A stretch of 64,000 nt of DNA from Oxyruncus cristatus (taxonomy: Eukaryota; Chordata; Aves; Passeriformes; Cotingidae), in contig VXAY01001005.1 in assembly GCA_013399855.1 (NCBI GenBank), forward strand, positions 147,025 through 211,024, read 5' to 3'. The notes beneath the pieces were generated by a model. It saw only the letters and a list, made by a program, of their open reading frames with translations. It was not told the origin of the DNA and did no database searches. This document shows positions 1 to 13,500 of the stretch, in pieces. The position numbers were made by a program, and so were the translations under genes. Position 1 is the first letter of the stretch; each line of letters starts with the position of its first letter.

Positions 1-3000
1 TGCATTTTCTGTTACTGTTTTCCACAACTACATAATATTACACATTTTTACTAAGCTGTCACTAGTAAAGTTGAGAGGCTTTTCATGAACTCATTCTGTT
101 ACTTTAAAGCTGTGTAAAGTGTACCAGGACTTCATTCTGCAGAGTCTCCTTCAATTTTGTCATATAATTTGATTAGACTTTCTGAGAATCTGACTGTGGC
201 TTTTTATTCAATTTTCCATTCCTAAGTTAAAACCATGAGAAATCACCATGTTTTGTCTGGGCTTGGCTGAGTTCCTTTTTTGAATCCTGAAGATTCTGAT
301 TTTGGATCTCACAGAAATGCATCTCAGTCCATTTTTTCAGATTTATTTAACCTGAAGTATTAACTTTGCTATATTGAAAGGTAATTACTTATTCTTGTCT
401 TAGTGTGCTTTCTTTTCATCCACTTCTCACATTTACTCTGGCCTTTTAAAAACTCATCATAAAGGTTTTTTGAATATCTAAAGCTGCTCATCTTGTTGTC
501 CTTTACTTTGTTCGTCCTCACCTTCACCAACACATCGGAATGAAACTTCTATACTAGTGATGAAACAAAGACACACTGTTCAAGATGAGGTTTATTTTAC
601 TTGTTACTGAAAACAGCTCACCAGAAGCTGTCATGACCTTTACTGTGCAGTCCTTAGTCATCCCTTTTGTTCTTAAGGTACCATGTTTGTTACCACCTGT
701 TCACCCGATACAACACTGTTTTTAAGGTGAGTTAGTGGAACAGCCATTCCTGAGTTCCTTCCCAAGGATGAACTCTGGAGCTTTATCATGCTTTAGTTGG
801 TTGTTATGTCCCCTTCTGACACCTCTGTCTCTGGGCTTGTCTCATTTTAATGTCCAAATTAGATCAGGTTCTTAGAGAGTTACCTCCCTAGAATCTTCTT
901 TTGAGAAAGCTGACACAAATCAATAATTTATCTTATCAGCAGTGATTTTGTTTTACTTTATCATTCCCTTTAATCCCGTGTGACCTCTTCCTTCTTCTGT
1001 GTTTTCTTGTTTTACTTGTTCATTTTAGCATTAAACCTTCAGCTGTTTCCTTTTTAAAAATTCATCATAGCCCCTTTTATGCATCCTCTAACATATGACC
1101 TTCTACAGTCTATTCTAACTAGGTGAGGTATACAGGTAGAAAATTATTTAGTGTAATAACCTTTTAAAACTTGTTTAGTCACACTATTTAATTCTTTGTG
1201 TTTCTGGTCTCTTTTTGTGAGCTTTGCATTGTAACCAATACTTTTGTTTTGTTTTCCTTTACACCTGTGCTACTTCTAAAGCATTTAGTACTTCTGTCTA
1301 AGACATTAGAACTTGTTTGACTTTTCTGGTGAAACCACACTTGTAAACTTTCAGATGAAGTTCTAGATTTCGTTTGCTTCCCCTAAGGTGGTAGAACAAG
1401 GTAAGACGATGTAGATAAAATATGAATAATAAAGACAGTTATTAGTGGCTAATAGAGAAATGTGTTGAATTGGTTTACTAAGAGATTCTGATGAACTAAC
1501 CTGTCTTTAGGTATTTCCTGAGCAAAAGTAACCTTTTTTCTAGGCTAAATGTTCATGACAAAATTTATTCTGGATTAATCTGAAGGAAATGGTTAAAACT
1601 GAAGAGAGTAAAACAAGTAGAACAAGAACTGTAAAATAGATAAGAAGTTGGTTAAAAGAGAACATAAGGTATTTTGACCCTATTGTTTTGGGTCAAATTG
1701 ATAGGATAGTTCTGATTTCAGGTTTTCAGTAATACTTTAAGTATTAAAAAAAAAGCTCAACAAAGTTTGTTAAGAGAAGCTTGTAAATAGTATGAAACTG
1801 TAAAGTAATGTTAACACAGTGGGAATATCCTCATAGAGAATTGGATAGTCTCAAAAGCTCTAATGATAGAAATAGGGTGAAAGGGTCGTAGGATCATGCA
1901 GTAAGGAAGAAAATGAAGAATTCATCCCATTCTGAGACTGTCACTAAGAAGTGACAGAGGAGGAGGAAAACCTCTTGATTACAACAGCTGTTAATTACCA
2001 ATGTGGTGTGTTATTACAAAAAGAAAAAAGAAATAATGTTTTTATCAATCATTGAGCTAGGCATTTCCAATCTAAGTAGATATAGCATGAATCTGGATCA
2101 GAGATGCTGTCAGTCTTCTCCACTTTTTCTGTTTGTTTTTGTTTAACAGTTGTTGACTATCTTTCATTAAGCAAAGTTAGGTTTTTCTCTTAAACTGGGA
2201 AAATTTAGGTTCTTCTGTCTGTTCCAGAATCTTCTAAACATAGAAGGTTCAGATAGTGCATAAAATCAGCCTTAATATATAATACGTGATATATGATGTA
2301 TGCTTTTATATATCCCTAATGCATACATCTACATTTTCTGGCAGTGTAGCTGGTGGCTGAACAATGTAAGCAAAGAAAGTTTGAAGCAAAAGCTAATACC
2401 TTTTATTAAGCAAACTGTGGAAGAAAAATAAATTAACTGAAGACGAGCACGTGTCCTGAAACCTGTGGGTTGTTTTTTCCCCCCCCTACATCTGTCTTAG
2501 ATGCTGTAATAAGATGTATTGCTTCTCCTTTAATATCTTCTTGCACAGGTTTATACTTCATGCTCAGCCTATGGGCCCTGCTGTTTCGCTGAGCTTCTCC
2601 CAGTAGAGTAAAATGGCAATATTTTTCAGTCCCAGCCTAACAATTCATTGCACAGTACTGAGACTGTTGACACACCATGTAGCTTATAGTCCAGTATGAA
2701 TAATCATTTTAAAATATAGTGCCAGTTCTCTGAAGCTTTTGTTATGCGATGCACCTCTTCACACTCAGGTTTATGGAAATTAAAAGACAGTAGTGATTGC
2801 CCATATAGTCTTTAATAAGCATGCCAGTCCTATTAAATTTCATCACCAAAATCCTTCCACAATCCTAAGAAAAAAATATATAAATATTTGCAATTCATCC
2901 AAATGCATTCAGTGCCGAAGTATTGTTGTTTTTTGTTGTTTTTTTTTTTAATTTATTTAAGAAAGAGTTACAGTACTAATTGTAAACTGTAATATACAGA

Positions 3001-4220
3001 CACAGATACTGTTACAGTCAACAGCAACATTAATGTTACCCTTGGTGTAAGCACAGGTGTCCATACAGGACCCAGCACATATAATTAAAATTATTTCATC
3101 TGCAAGTTTCCAATGTCAAGACCTGCTCGATGTATCTGCTACCATTTTTATATCATCATCTTATGAGAGCTACAACTGCAGTACACCATTTCTGATTCCT
3201 GCAGCAAAACCAGGCTGGTAAAAAGACACAGTGCATATTCTAAATTAATAATTTTCATTTTCATATTTACAGCTGTAAAATTCTTGCAGTACCAGAAATG
3301 AACAGTAATGCAATCCAGACAAAAATAAGATTTTTGAACTGTAGAAAAGTCTTAGATCTACATGCCAAATGTGGAAATTTACTATCCATTCCAAGAATTG
3401 CATGTTCACAGGTACCCCAACAGGCAGAAGGGGGAATATCAGAAAAGACTTCAAAACTGACATTGTAGAGTAGAAATTTTCGTTGATTCCTCCAGACGTT
3501 CTGCAAATCTGTTAGTTGTGCAAAGACAACATTTCTTTTTTTTTTTTTTATCGTTGTTTTCTACTTGAAAATACTATTTGTATTTGAACTTGGTATTGGA
3601 ATTCTCAAACAAAATATTGTGCATTTTTCAAGAGTATCTAGCAGAAACCAAAAGCTGTCTTTTGAATAGGAATTATTCCTCATTGTCCCTGATGTTATTA
3701 AGGTGTCTCCTTGTCAGTTCTAGAATGACCTTTCCATATTGTGTGGAAGCCACTTCTTCCTACTGCATTTCATTGGGATGGAATTTTGATCCGCCAAAGT
3801 CTGCTTTCAGTGGGAAGAGTCAGGTCAAGCGATCTTCATCAGATTGTGTGTGGAGTTTGCCCAGCCATATGGATATGTCTGGGTTCTTAGGGTATTCGAG
3901 TTTTATATGACTTGTGACATTAATCTCTGAAACAGTTGTAGACTTGGAGTTAAGAAACTTTTGCCATTCACTGAAATAATTAAAATAATCTTTTAACCTT
4001 GAGATCATAGAAAATGCAGGAAGGTTTGTCAGACCAGTACTTCTGTGTTATCTGAGGCCTGCTTTGCCATGAAGTACATAAAATTGCAAATAAGTCATGA
4101 AGATACTTTTGCTGTGTTGGAATTCAGAAAAGGTACTGCTCAGCCATTAGATGCAAGCGAAATTGTTTGCTTATTCACTTAATTGCTGACTTAGAGATTA
4201 CTAGTCAAATAGCATTCATG
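1..4220. other. probable CWC27 intron, no gene seen
   Basis: This is AT-rich non-coding sequence. I find no splice-flanked conserved open frame and no clear transposon. It contains short poly-T runs near 2940 and 3540 and a 9-bp stem (2295-2303 with 2321-2329) separated by 17 bases. It is assigned to a CWC27 intron because the first recognisable exon (10408) begins inside a codon, so upstream exons must lie further left. Earlier CWC27 exons encode acidic, low-complexity protein and could be missed by eye. Confidence 0.6.
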
Positions 4221-5136
4221 ACTGAATCGTAGACGTACAGAATGGATGGGGCATCTACGACCTCTCTGGGCAGCTTCTGCCAGTGTCTCACCACCCTCAT
4301 CTTAAAAATTGTCTTCTTTGTGTCTAGTCTGAATCTGCCCTCTTTTAATTCAAAACTATTACTCTTGTCCTATCGCAATAGATCCTGCTAAAAAGTCTTG
4401 TCACTGTCTTTCTTATAAGCCCCCATTAAATATTGAAAAGCTGCAGTAAAGTCTCCCTGGAGCCTTCTATTTCCCAGGCTGAACAACCCCAACTCTCAGC
4501 CTCTCTTCGTAGGAGGAGAGGTTCTCCATCCCTTAGATCATCTTCGTGGCCCTCCTCTGGACTTGGTCCAGCAAGTGCACGTTTCCTATGCTAAGGAGTT
4601 CACTGTTGGATGCAGCACTCCAGATGGGGTCTTACCAGAGCAGAGTAGAGGGGCAGAATCCTCTCTCTCAACCTGCTGGCTAGACTGCTTCTGATACAGC
4701 CCAGGATACAATTGGCTTTCTGGACTGCGAGGACACATTGCTGCGTCATGTCCAGCTTTTCACCCACCAGAACCCTCAAGTTCTTCTTGGCCAGACTGTT
4801 CTCAATCCTTTCATCCCCCAACCTGTCTTAATATTGGGGATTGCTCTGACCCAAGTGCAGCACCTTGCACTTTGCGTATTTAAACCTCCTGAAGTTCACA
4901 TGGCTTCTCAAGCTTGTTCAAGTCCTTCTAGATGGCATCTTGTCTTTCATGTGTGTCAGTTGTACCACTCAGCTTGGTGTCATTTGGAAGCTTGCTGAGG
5001 GTGCACTCAATGCCACTATGTCACTCATGAAGATATTAAACAGTCCTACTCCCAGTACAGACCCCTGAGGGACACTACCTGCCACTGATCTTCACCTGAA
5101 CAGTGAGCCATTGAACACCACACTCTGGATGCAGCA
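4221..5136 (-). repeat. CR1 LINE fragment, antisense
   Basis: The sequence matches the avian CR1 3' region read on the minus strand. Pieces of the decayed ORF2 C-terminus are visible, for example a segment reading LYSALVRPHLE at about 4600-4650 and DLGVLV-like codons near 4770. The 3' end lies at the low coordinate, where a degraded ATTCTA-type tail joins directly to the 'dominated by TCTCTGGGCAGC' segment, so about 130 bases of the usual 3' region seem deleted. Many stops and frameshifts mark it as an old copy. Boundaries are approximate. Confidence 0.9.
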
Positions 5137-5825
5137 TTTCATTTAATTTGTATAACTTAATCAGAAAATTAAAGACAGACTGGAATGGACAGAATGAAAG
5201 ATAGTAATTTTTCAGAGGTACACAAACTGAATGTTGAGTAAAGTCACACTGATGGAGGCATTCTGGTTTAAAAGAAATTTAAAATCAGTGAAAAATAATA
5301 TGTCAAATTAAAGTACAGATACCAACAAGAAATGCCAAAAGAATCAATGACCTATTGATGACATTACCATGGTTCTTAAATTAAGCAAGGAAGCATTTCT
5401 TAAACAGTTTAAATTAAAAAGGGGAGGGGGACACGCAAGGGGAGCTAGGTTAAATAATTACCTCTATTAAGATGTAATAGCATTACGTAGTAAAAGAAAA
5501 ATTATTCAATAGGTATTTAAGTTCTGTGTGTGTAAGATTGGAATAAAAAGTTAAAAAGGGAGAAGTTGGGCAGCATCCTCTAAGATTAAGTATTTTCAGG
5601 AAACAGTCTCATGTAACTGAAGTCTAAGAAATTCTATGAAAATAGAATGCTTTCTGCTCCAGTAGCGTTCATTTTTAATAAAAATTGGAAAACTGAGAAT
5701 TCAGAGAACAGAACTACTATTTCAGAGGCTAATTGTAGTGAAAGGTATGAAGTAGAGAAATTAAGACAGGTTAGCCTTGCTTTTCTCCTAACCAGGTATG
5801 ATAGAATGCTTTGATGCTTTTTGCG
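5137..5825. other. intronic spacer between two CR1 copies
   Basis: AT-rich sequence with no recognised gene or repeat. The short antisense open frame around 5634-5894 runs into the neighbouring CR1 tail and has no gene-like features. Confidence 0.5.
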
Positions 5826-6562
5826 TAGAATCATAGGATCAGACAGGTTGGAAAGGACCTCTGAGATCAAGTCCAACCCTTGATCCAACACCACCGCGGT
5901 TTCTAGAGTATGGAACTAAGTGCCACGTCCAGCCTCATCTTAAAAGCTGTCAGGGATGGAGAATCCACCACTTCCCTGGGCAGCGCATTCCAATGGCTGA
6001 TTACTCTCTCTGTAAAGAATTTCTTTCTAATATCTAACGTAAACCTCCCCTGGCACAGCGTAAGACCATGCCCTCTTGTCCTACTGATAGTTGCCTGGCA
6101 GAAAAGGCCAACCCCCACCTGGCTACAACGTTCTCTCAGGTAGTTGTAGAGAATGATGAGGTCTCCCCTGAGCCTCCTCTTCTCCAGGCTAAACAACCCC
6201 AGCTCCCTCAGCCTCTCCTCATAGGACTTGTGTTCAGGTCCCTTCACCAGCCTCGTTGCTCTCCTCTGGACCTCCTCCAGCCCCTCAATATCCTTCCTGA
6301 ACTGAGGGGCCCAGAACTGGACACAGCACTCCAGGTGTGGCCTCACCAGCACTCAGTACAGGGGCAGAATCACTTCCCTGTTCCTGCTGGCCACACTGTT
6401 CCTGATCCAGGCCAGGATGCCCTTGGCCTTCTTGGCCACCTGGGCACACTGCTGGCTCATGTTCAGCTTCCTGTCAATCCAAACTCCCAGGTCCCTTTCT
6501 TCCTGGCTGCTCTCCAGCCACTCTGTGCCCAGCCTGTAGCACTGCAGGGGGTTGTTGTGGCA
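5826..6562 (-). repeat. CR1 LINE, young 5'-truncated copy, antisense
   Basis: This well-preserved CR1 3' segment reads on the minus strand. Its ORF2 C-terminus is open for about 220 codons across 6565-5903, interrupted by one TGA near 6353. Recognisable parts are [36 protein letters not shown] and [16 protein letters not shown] blocks, followed by the short CR1 3'UTR and an ATTCTATG-type end at 5826. It has less damage than the other copies, which suggests a recent insertion. It faces away from CWC27 transcription and forms an inverted pair with the copy at 7110. Confidence 0.93.
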
Positions 6563-7109
6563 CACTCTTCAGAGAAAAAAAAATAATAAAGTTGAAATTA
6601 ATGCTTGATAGCGTGATTTTGTATGTAATAGATAACTGTCGCCTTTTGGGGAAACTGTAGGCAGGGGAAGATACGAGATATGATACAGGTTTAAAAAGTA
6701 GTGACTTCTTGATGTATAAAAATAACTGAACTGCTAAAGTGTTCATAGGATAGGGAGATTTGTATCAAATGTTTATTTAAAGGCCACTGATATTTTTATT
6801 TTTGTAAAGTCTTTATAAGAAAATAATAGGGTGCATGAGAACAGACTATTACAAATAATTTGGATTTAATTCCTAAGTTGGTACAACTGAATAAAAAAAC
6901 CCTTGTAATATAACTAAATGATAGGTTTTACAGTTAGAAATCAGAAATGCAGGCTGTAGCTGCAGAACAGTAAAACTGCTGAATGACATTTTGGAAAGAA
7001 TTGACTTAAGAGGTGGGTTTAGAGTCATTGTGGAAAATAATGAGTGCCCATTGCAGTAATGATCTTATGTTCCTTTTTGAGTTACGAACGAAATACACCA
7101 CCAGCAGAG
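6563..7109. other. spacer between inverted CR1 arms
   Basis: AT-rich unique-looking sequence of about 550 bases. I see no gene, RNA or repeat in it. It would form the loop if the flanking CR1 copies paired in a transcript. Confidence 0.5.
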
Positions 7110-7581
7110 CTCTACAAGAAGGTCCAGAGGAGACCAACGAGGCTGGTGAAGGGACTTGAGCACAAGTCCTATGAGGAGAGGCTGAAGGAGCTGGGGTTGT
7201 TTAGCCTGGAGAAGAGGAGGCTCAGGGGAGACCTCATCACTCTCTACAACTCTCTGAAAGGAGGTTGTAGCCAGGTGGGGGTTGGTCTCTTCTCTCAGGC
7301 AACCAGCCGTAAGACAAGAGGGCATGGCCTTAAGCTGTGCCAGGGGAGGTTTAGGTTAGATATCAGAAAGAAATACTTTACAGAGAGAGTAATCAGCCAT
7401 TGGAATGGGCTACCCAGGGAAGTGGTGGATTCTCCATCCCTGGAGGTTTTCAAGACGAGGCTGGACGTGGCACTTAATGCCATAGTCTAGTAACCACAGT
7501 GGGGTTGGATCAAGGGTTGGACTTGATGATCTCCGAGGTCCTTTCCAACCCATCTGATTCTGTGATTCTATGATTCTGTGA
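7110..7581 (+). repeat. CR1 LINE, young 5'-truncated copy, sense
   Basis: This is a CR1 3' end on the plus strand with an uninterrupted ORF2 C-terminus of about 125 codons ([20 protein letters not shown] onward, ending near 7490). The CR1 3'UTR follows and the tail consists of tandem ATTCTRTG units ending near 7581. It is from the same young subfamily as the antisense copy at 5826-6562, and the two share roughly 470 bases in opposite orientation. The start is approximate: the join with host sequence lies between 7098 and 7112. Confidence 0.93.
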
Positions 7582-10407
7582 ATGCTGCAACCCATCAGTG
7601 TGTCTGATTCTGAAGTCTGTGTTTAAAAGGGTTGAGGAGGTACTGCAGAGAGTTCTAAAGTAGGCAGGAGTGATTTAAGTTAGGAGAACATTCTTTCCTT
7701 TGAAAAGAACTTTTGTATAAGTATGAATTAGTCTAAAGAGAAGCATGAGTGGTGATCACAGTTAACAGTGTAAGGTGTCAATGGATTATGCATTCAAATA
7801 GTTTACTAGGAAACCTGATGCCTTCACCACAGATTGTCTTTAGGGTATAACTACATTTCAGCCTGAAGTTACCTAAGTTTTCATATCTCCTAGATTCTGG
7901 AGTTCCTGTCAGTCCTATCAAACTGTTTACAGTGCTATCAAACCAAGCCGCTGCCGAAACAGAAATTCAGATGGAATCCTAGACTTAATTTCACAATAAA
8001 TTTTCTACATAAAATCATTTTATTGTTCTGAATAGAATCTGAAAATTCTGGACTTATGAACCGTTTAGCTAGATCTTTTTCAGTCTTCTGCAGAGGAAGG
8101 TTACATCTGCTCTGGAAGTACCTCTCTGTATTGAGGGAGGGAGAGCAGCTTCCAGGTGGCAGGAAGTGGCAAGAGGAGGAAGAAGCAGGAAGCGAGAGGA
8201 AGAGAAGGACCCTTCAGCATAGTAGAACCAAGGGATCAGTGGGACAAGGATGGAGCAGAGAGAGCTAAGCCTTTGTAGCAACAGAAACTTTCCAGGGACA
8301 GCAGGCAACTACATAATTGATTACAAACCAACAGCTGTCTTATATGAAACCTGAATGCAAATTTACAGCATGCAAAAGCCTATGCCTCAAAGATGAAAGG
8401 GGCAGGTACAGACTGTAGTCCCTTGGATTCTGCCTTGCCTTATCAGTTTGACATTTTCCTGTTTACAAAGTCAGGAGTCATTTCTAGTTCTGTTCCAGTA
8501 AATGAATATAGTCTGGCCTTCATATCAGCCAGTTCTTATGGCTTCCTCTTTAGTGTGAAGCCTTTTTGGATTGCCTTTCTTATCAACCTAATTTGGCAAA
8601 GTGAGCCTGGGAATGAAAAGTTTGGAAGTGTAGAGCCTATATAAAGAACCAAGGCCTTTATTGATCTAGTACTGATCACAGAGGGGCTTAAAAAAAACAT
8701 TTTGGAATTAGTCTATCTAGGAATTAAGACCTTCTGTGTTCTGTACAAAAACCTGTTTCCATTGGGAAAAACAAGGAGGTGGCAAGCTGAATAGTTGTCA
8801 CTAGCTAGTTCATTGTTCATGCTGCAATAAGTAGGTCCCTGTTACAGGAAAACTGATATGCTAGGCTCTGTTACTAAGTGTCATTTGTAACTCCCTCTCA
8901 CTGTTTTGCTGTCGCTGTCTGGCACTCTAAACATTTTAAACATACCACTTTTATTGGCGTGTGTTGTTCCTACCATGCAACTTCTCTAAGAAAATGTTGC
9001 AATATACTAGATTTGTATTGTAATGCAGCTTGCTTACCATACTATTCCCAATTGCTAGAAAAACAGTCCAGTTACCTGGATTAAAAATGTCTCTTTGTCT
9101 TCTATGACTTTCTTCTCAAGATAGAAAAGTAGAACTGTAGTCTTACAAAAAAGCTGTTAATGTAGCTTAGCGTAGCTTCTCTCATTCTGTTGAAAATGAA
9201 GACCTACTGCTGTGGTTCACTGTTTGAATAAATTTACAGTGGCAGTCTTCTTTTGCTAGTGCTTTAACAAACTCTGTGCGTACATAAAAATGAAAATTAA
9301 ATGAAAGAGGAGTCATCATGCACCAGTTCCAAGTCTTTCCTTAAAAAAGGCTGTTAGGTTGTGAGTATTACAGATGAGAATTAAGGTACATAAAACAACT
9401 GCAGGGAGATGCTTGCATGTCATGTTCCTGCACTGTAATAATTTCTGCTGTTCAGTGACTGTGGTGAATGCTAAATCAGCCAGACCTTGATTGAAAATAA
9501 CATTTAAAAAAAAAAAATGCAAAATACAGATTTTAACACCAGACAATTTGAAGCAGTTATCTGTTCTTTTCCACAGGTAACTGTTAGATGGGCACAAATA
9601 GGCATGAGCTGAAATTCAAATTAAATTGAATTTACAGAAGAGCTTTTTTGTGTTGAGTGAGGTCAAGAAGTAGTTACCTGGAGACATGGGGTCTCCATTT
9701 TTGGATATTCAAAACCTGACTAGCCAGTGCTCTCAGTAATCTAGTGTGTTTGGCCCTGCTTTGAACAAGGAAGCTTTACTGGCTTGTCCTGAGAGGTCCC
9801 TTGCAATTCTGTGAAGACAAATATTCATTTGATATTGGCACAATGACTTGCAAATTTTCTTTTCTTCTTTCAAGTGTTATCACCTGAGATTTTTGTAGAC
9901 TTTGTAACATGAAGTTAATTTTCATATCTAGTAATATATGATTACATATCGTGTCTTTACGACTTAATACTACATTGCCTCTCCAATCCAGGATGCTAAG
10001 ATTTATTACTTCAGTAAACAGAGTTTTATAACGTGTAATATTTATTTGGCAATGCCTCTGTTTCAAATTCTCTTTGTGTGGTTCTCAGGGTTAAATGTTA
10101 AAATGTTTAAAATAAATTTCAGATGGGGATTCCTCATTTTATTATTCATTTCTTTGACATATTTCTTAATTTCTTATAAAGTCTTAAAGTAAGATGCCTG
10201 TTAATGTTCTTTTGTTGTCTCTTCTGATGAAAATATGAACTTTCTTAGGTCCTAATTGATTTTTAAGCTATGTTCTTAGCATCAGTGAATCAGTACCTTC
10301 CATTTGTTTATATCAAAGATCTACTGCCCATTAACTTTGATTCCATTTCTTCTGAGTGGCTGTACATTCTCAGAAGATTATATTCGTATAAATATTTCTC
10401 TTTGCAG
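7582..10407. other. CWC27 intron, no gene seen
   Basis: AT-rich intronic sequence. A purine-rich stretch at about 8150-8260 has an open frame of charged residues (GGRKWQEEEEAGSERKRR), but it has no exon-like splice context and I do not recognise it. A polypyrimidine-rich 3' splice site at its end (AG at 10406-10407) borders the first visible CWC27 exon. Confidence 0.6.
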
Positions 10408-10505
10408 TGAGGAGCTACGGAAAGAAGTGCGACAGCTGAAACGTGAACTGCTGGAAGCAAAGCAGAAAAAAGAAGAAAGAGCTTTAAAACCCAAAGAGAA
10501 AGAAG
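10408..10505 (+). CDS. CWC27: CWC27 exon (fourth from last): spliceosome-associated CWC27 homolog
   Basis: This is an internal coding exon of 98 bases. It begins with the last base of a split codon, encodes 32 residues (EELRKEVRQLKREL, then an Ala/Lys/Glu-rich run) and ends with the first base of the next codon. Acceptor TTTGCAG and donor GTAAGG are both good. The K/E/R/Q-rich composition with regular leucines predicts a long helix or coiled coil, as in the region after the cyclophilin-like domain of CWC27. In known homologs CWC27 is a nuclear cyclophilin-fold protein without the normal prolyl-isomerase active site that joins activated spliceosomes. It pairs with CWC22, which links splicing to EIF4A3 and the exon junction complex. 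The call rests on this exon joining in frame to three more recognisable CWC27 exons. The ATG-initiated open frame from 10304 is intron read-through, not a start. Confidence 0.93.
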
Positions 10506-13500
10506 GTAAGGGTTTTGTGTAGATCTCCAGTTAACATTCCAGTCTTAGAATTTTTGGAGGGGTTGTGTTTTATGTGGATAAATGTGGGTATTCTATTGTT
10601 GAAATGTAGATTCTTTCCTTAAGAATGGTAGTAATGTAATGGTGCCAGTATATAAGAATATTGTACAGGTATCATTCGTTCTTACAAATGAGGTAGTATT
10701 CCTCCTTCCACATGTCCTTTAGTTACATCTGTGCTGTGACTTCTGACTTAGAAAGTCTTCTTGACATTCTGACTTGGAAAGGTACTTAAATGGAGATGGT
10801 TAACTTTGACCTTAAAGCTACTGACTTCAAACTTTTATGTATTTTACGACAGCAGTGGAACTCAAATTCAGAAAGCCATTGCCATATATTCCCTAAACCT
10901 TAGCAGAAGGGCATCTTCATCTGCCCATTTCATTATCAGGCAGATTTTATATTCTGTTTCTTTCTAAATGTGCATGAATTGTTACATTTGTAATAGTATG
11001 TAAGGTGCACATTTTAGTCCAGGTGGATTTTTTTCATTAGCCGAACTGAAGAAACAGAAAAGAGTGGGTTTTAAACACTCAAGTTGCAAGTTGTACATGA
11101 AATCTGGACCAAATGTTACAAACTGGTGACTCTGAAACAAAGTTGTAGGAATCCTGCACAATCACTGATTGAGTATAAGCTCTCATTGGCAAGCTAATGA
11201 ATGGTGTCACTGGCCGTGTAAAAAAAAGAACTGCGAGTAGAAGGATGGAGGAGGTAAAGAGTAGTCTTTATGTACATATATGATAAATTATCTTGAATAG
11301 TGCCATATATACTAGTATAGTTCTTACACTATAGCTTAAACCTTATCTCCATTCCAGGCCAGTTAAGTTAGAGGACTTGGTAATTTGAAGAAAACCATCT
11401 TTACAGTGACAGACTAAAGTAATACTTGGGCAATACTCATAGTTACTACTATGGTACAGTTTGCAAGGCTACATTTTATTCATGCAAAACCCTTATATAC
11501 CAGGGTTGCTGGGGGTTTTGTACTTTCTTTGAAATAAATAGGAAGTAGGAGATAAACCTGTTGAAAATCTATAGGTAACAGCTAATGCTGAAAATAATCT
11601 TAAATGATCTTAGTTTTCCTTTTCATTATAGGAAGGAATCTGTTCTAGTACCTGTTGAGGAAGAGAGATGGCAGGAAAGAACCTATTCAACTAGTTATTG
11701 GAGAACCTAACTAAAAATTCTAAAACTGTGTTCTAAAATTTAAGGCAAAATAAAAAAGACATTAAATGAGATGCAAGTGGTGAAGGAAAAAATTATCAAT
11801 GAAAATATAGTGAAAGGTACTTCAGGTTTGTACTAGAAAACAACCTGAACGTGAATTTTCATTATGATATGGCTGACACTGTATGATTCTTGCTACAAAT
11901 GCCTTAACTGTAAAAGTGCAGTTGTATTATTGCCCTTGGTTCTAAGTATTCTACCACCAAAAAAAGATAATGAACTGAGTGAAATGGATGAATTGGATAA
12001 AAATGAACAAAGCCACCCAAAACTAGCAGAAGACTGTGCAAACTAATTTACTGGGAGATACTTGAAGATATGTGTAATTATGTAGGGAGTGGGATGGAAG
12101 GGATGGAATCTTAACTATTTGAAGAGATTAAGTGAAAGGAATGAAGCATGCCTTTACTGTGAAACAGAATTTACAACTGAACAGTGATAGAATAGACTTT
12201 AGAAACAATTTATCTTGAGTACAGTGAACTCTAACAGCAATAGAAGTTTTGTACCAAGTAAGTAATTTTGCCTCAACGTTAAAAGCATTTAGTATATCTC
12301 ACTTAGTTTACTTAGTCTGATTTTGTATTCATTGGCCTGAATATTCTTCCAGTGCCATAAGTCTATCGACATGGAGGACAGTCTGCTAGAAGTATGATAG
12401 TTTACCTATTCCACATTAGTTTACATATTAGAAATTGCATATATTTAAAACATACTGCTATCAGGAAATTAATGTGTATGTAGCAGGAGATTTTTCCATT
12501 GTTCTCTGCCTGTCCTCTTGGGCAATGTGGGATAGAGTGAGTTGTGTCATGCTGTATCAGGTATGTCTGTGCAGATGGTGCAGACACTTGCAGTATGTCT
12601 GCCTATGCTTTGAGCTGGCTCCATTAGGAAAAAAATACTAGTTCAGAGGCTATGTAACCACATTATTATGATTCTGTGCTTGATTAAAAAACATTGCATC
12701 TAAGCCAAGACTTGCAACCATGTGGGGGAAATTCACTGAAGACTACAGAACTGTGAGAATAAGACTTAGGTCATACTGGACTTGATGAAGGCTCGAGTCT
12801 AATTCTGGTGGATTCTAATGAACTGGTGGCAGCATGACACATCTGTTTTAAGTTCACTGGCAGATCTTTATTAGTATTGGCATCACATTTAGTATCACTT
12901 CTTCAAAGTGTTCATGTTACATATTATGCCTACCTAATATTTTTCCGTATTCAGAGATTAGAGTAATTAAGAAAGACTAAGGAGTGAAAATTTAAGTGTT
13001 TACATTGTTTCAAGAGGTCAGAGAAAAAAAAATTCTCTCCACATACATTTGATTATAACCAGTCTTCCAGTTTGTGAATAGTATTATTGACTATGCCAGA
13101 CTGCTGTCAAGATCTTATTTTAAATAAGATGTTTTTCTTTTATGTGACATTTGTTGTAGTGATGCCAGAAATTACATCAAACACTACAATTTGAGTGCTG
13201 AATTACTTCAGAATTTTGAAGTACTTGGTCAAATATTTGAAAAAAATACACTTTTCAAAGTTCCATAGTGTAAACCTGTGAATATACTTCAGTGAAATCT
13301 GCTTTAGACAAATAGCGTCTGCCCAGTTGTTTAACTATATGTTGATTTAAAGTAGTCGGAGTACTTAAGAAGTAATATTTTAGTTTTTCATGTTAGAATA
13401 TTTTTGTAAATGGTCTGATATTCTGTGGATGATGAAATTTGTCACACATGAGAAAACAGAAACGTTACAAAATAATCTGAGCAGGGAAACCTAACAACCA

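Noticed and set aside
5903..7490. 149- and 148-codon frames as independent genes
   Set aside because: Both are C-terminal pieces of CR1 ORF2 in 5'-truncated LINE copies.
8150..8268. Purine-rich, Glu/Arg-rich frame as an upstream CWC27 exon
   Set aside because: Composition is suggestive but there is no clear acceptor/donor pair in a compatible phase, and I cannot match the residues to CWC27.
10304..10407. ATG-initiated open frame leading into the first visible CWC27 exon
   Set aside because: The first 34 codons are intron sequence upstream of a good acceptor (TTTGCAG), and the exon begins inside a codon. It is read-through, not a start.
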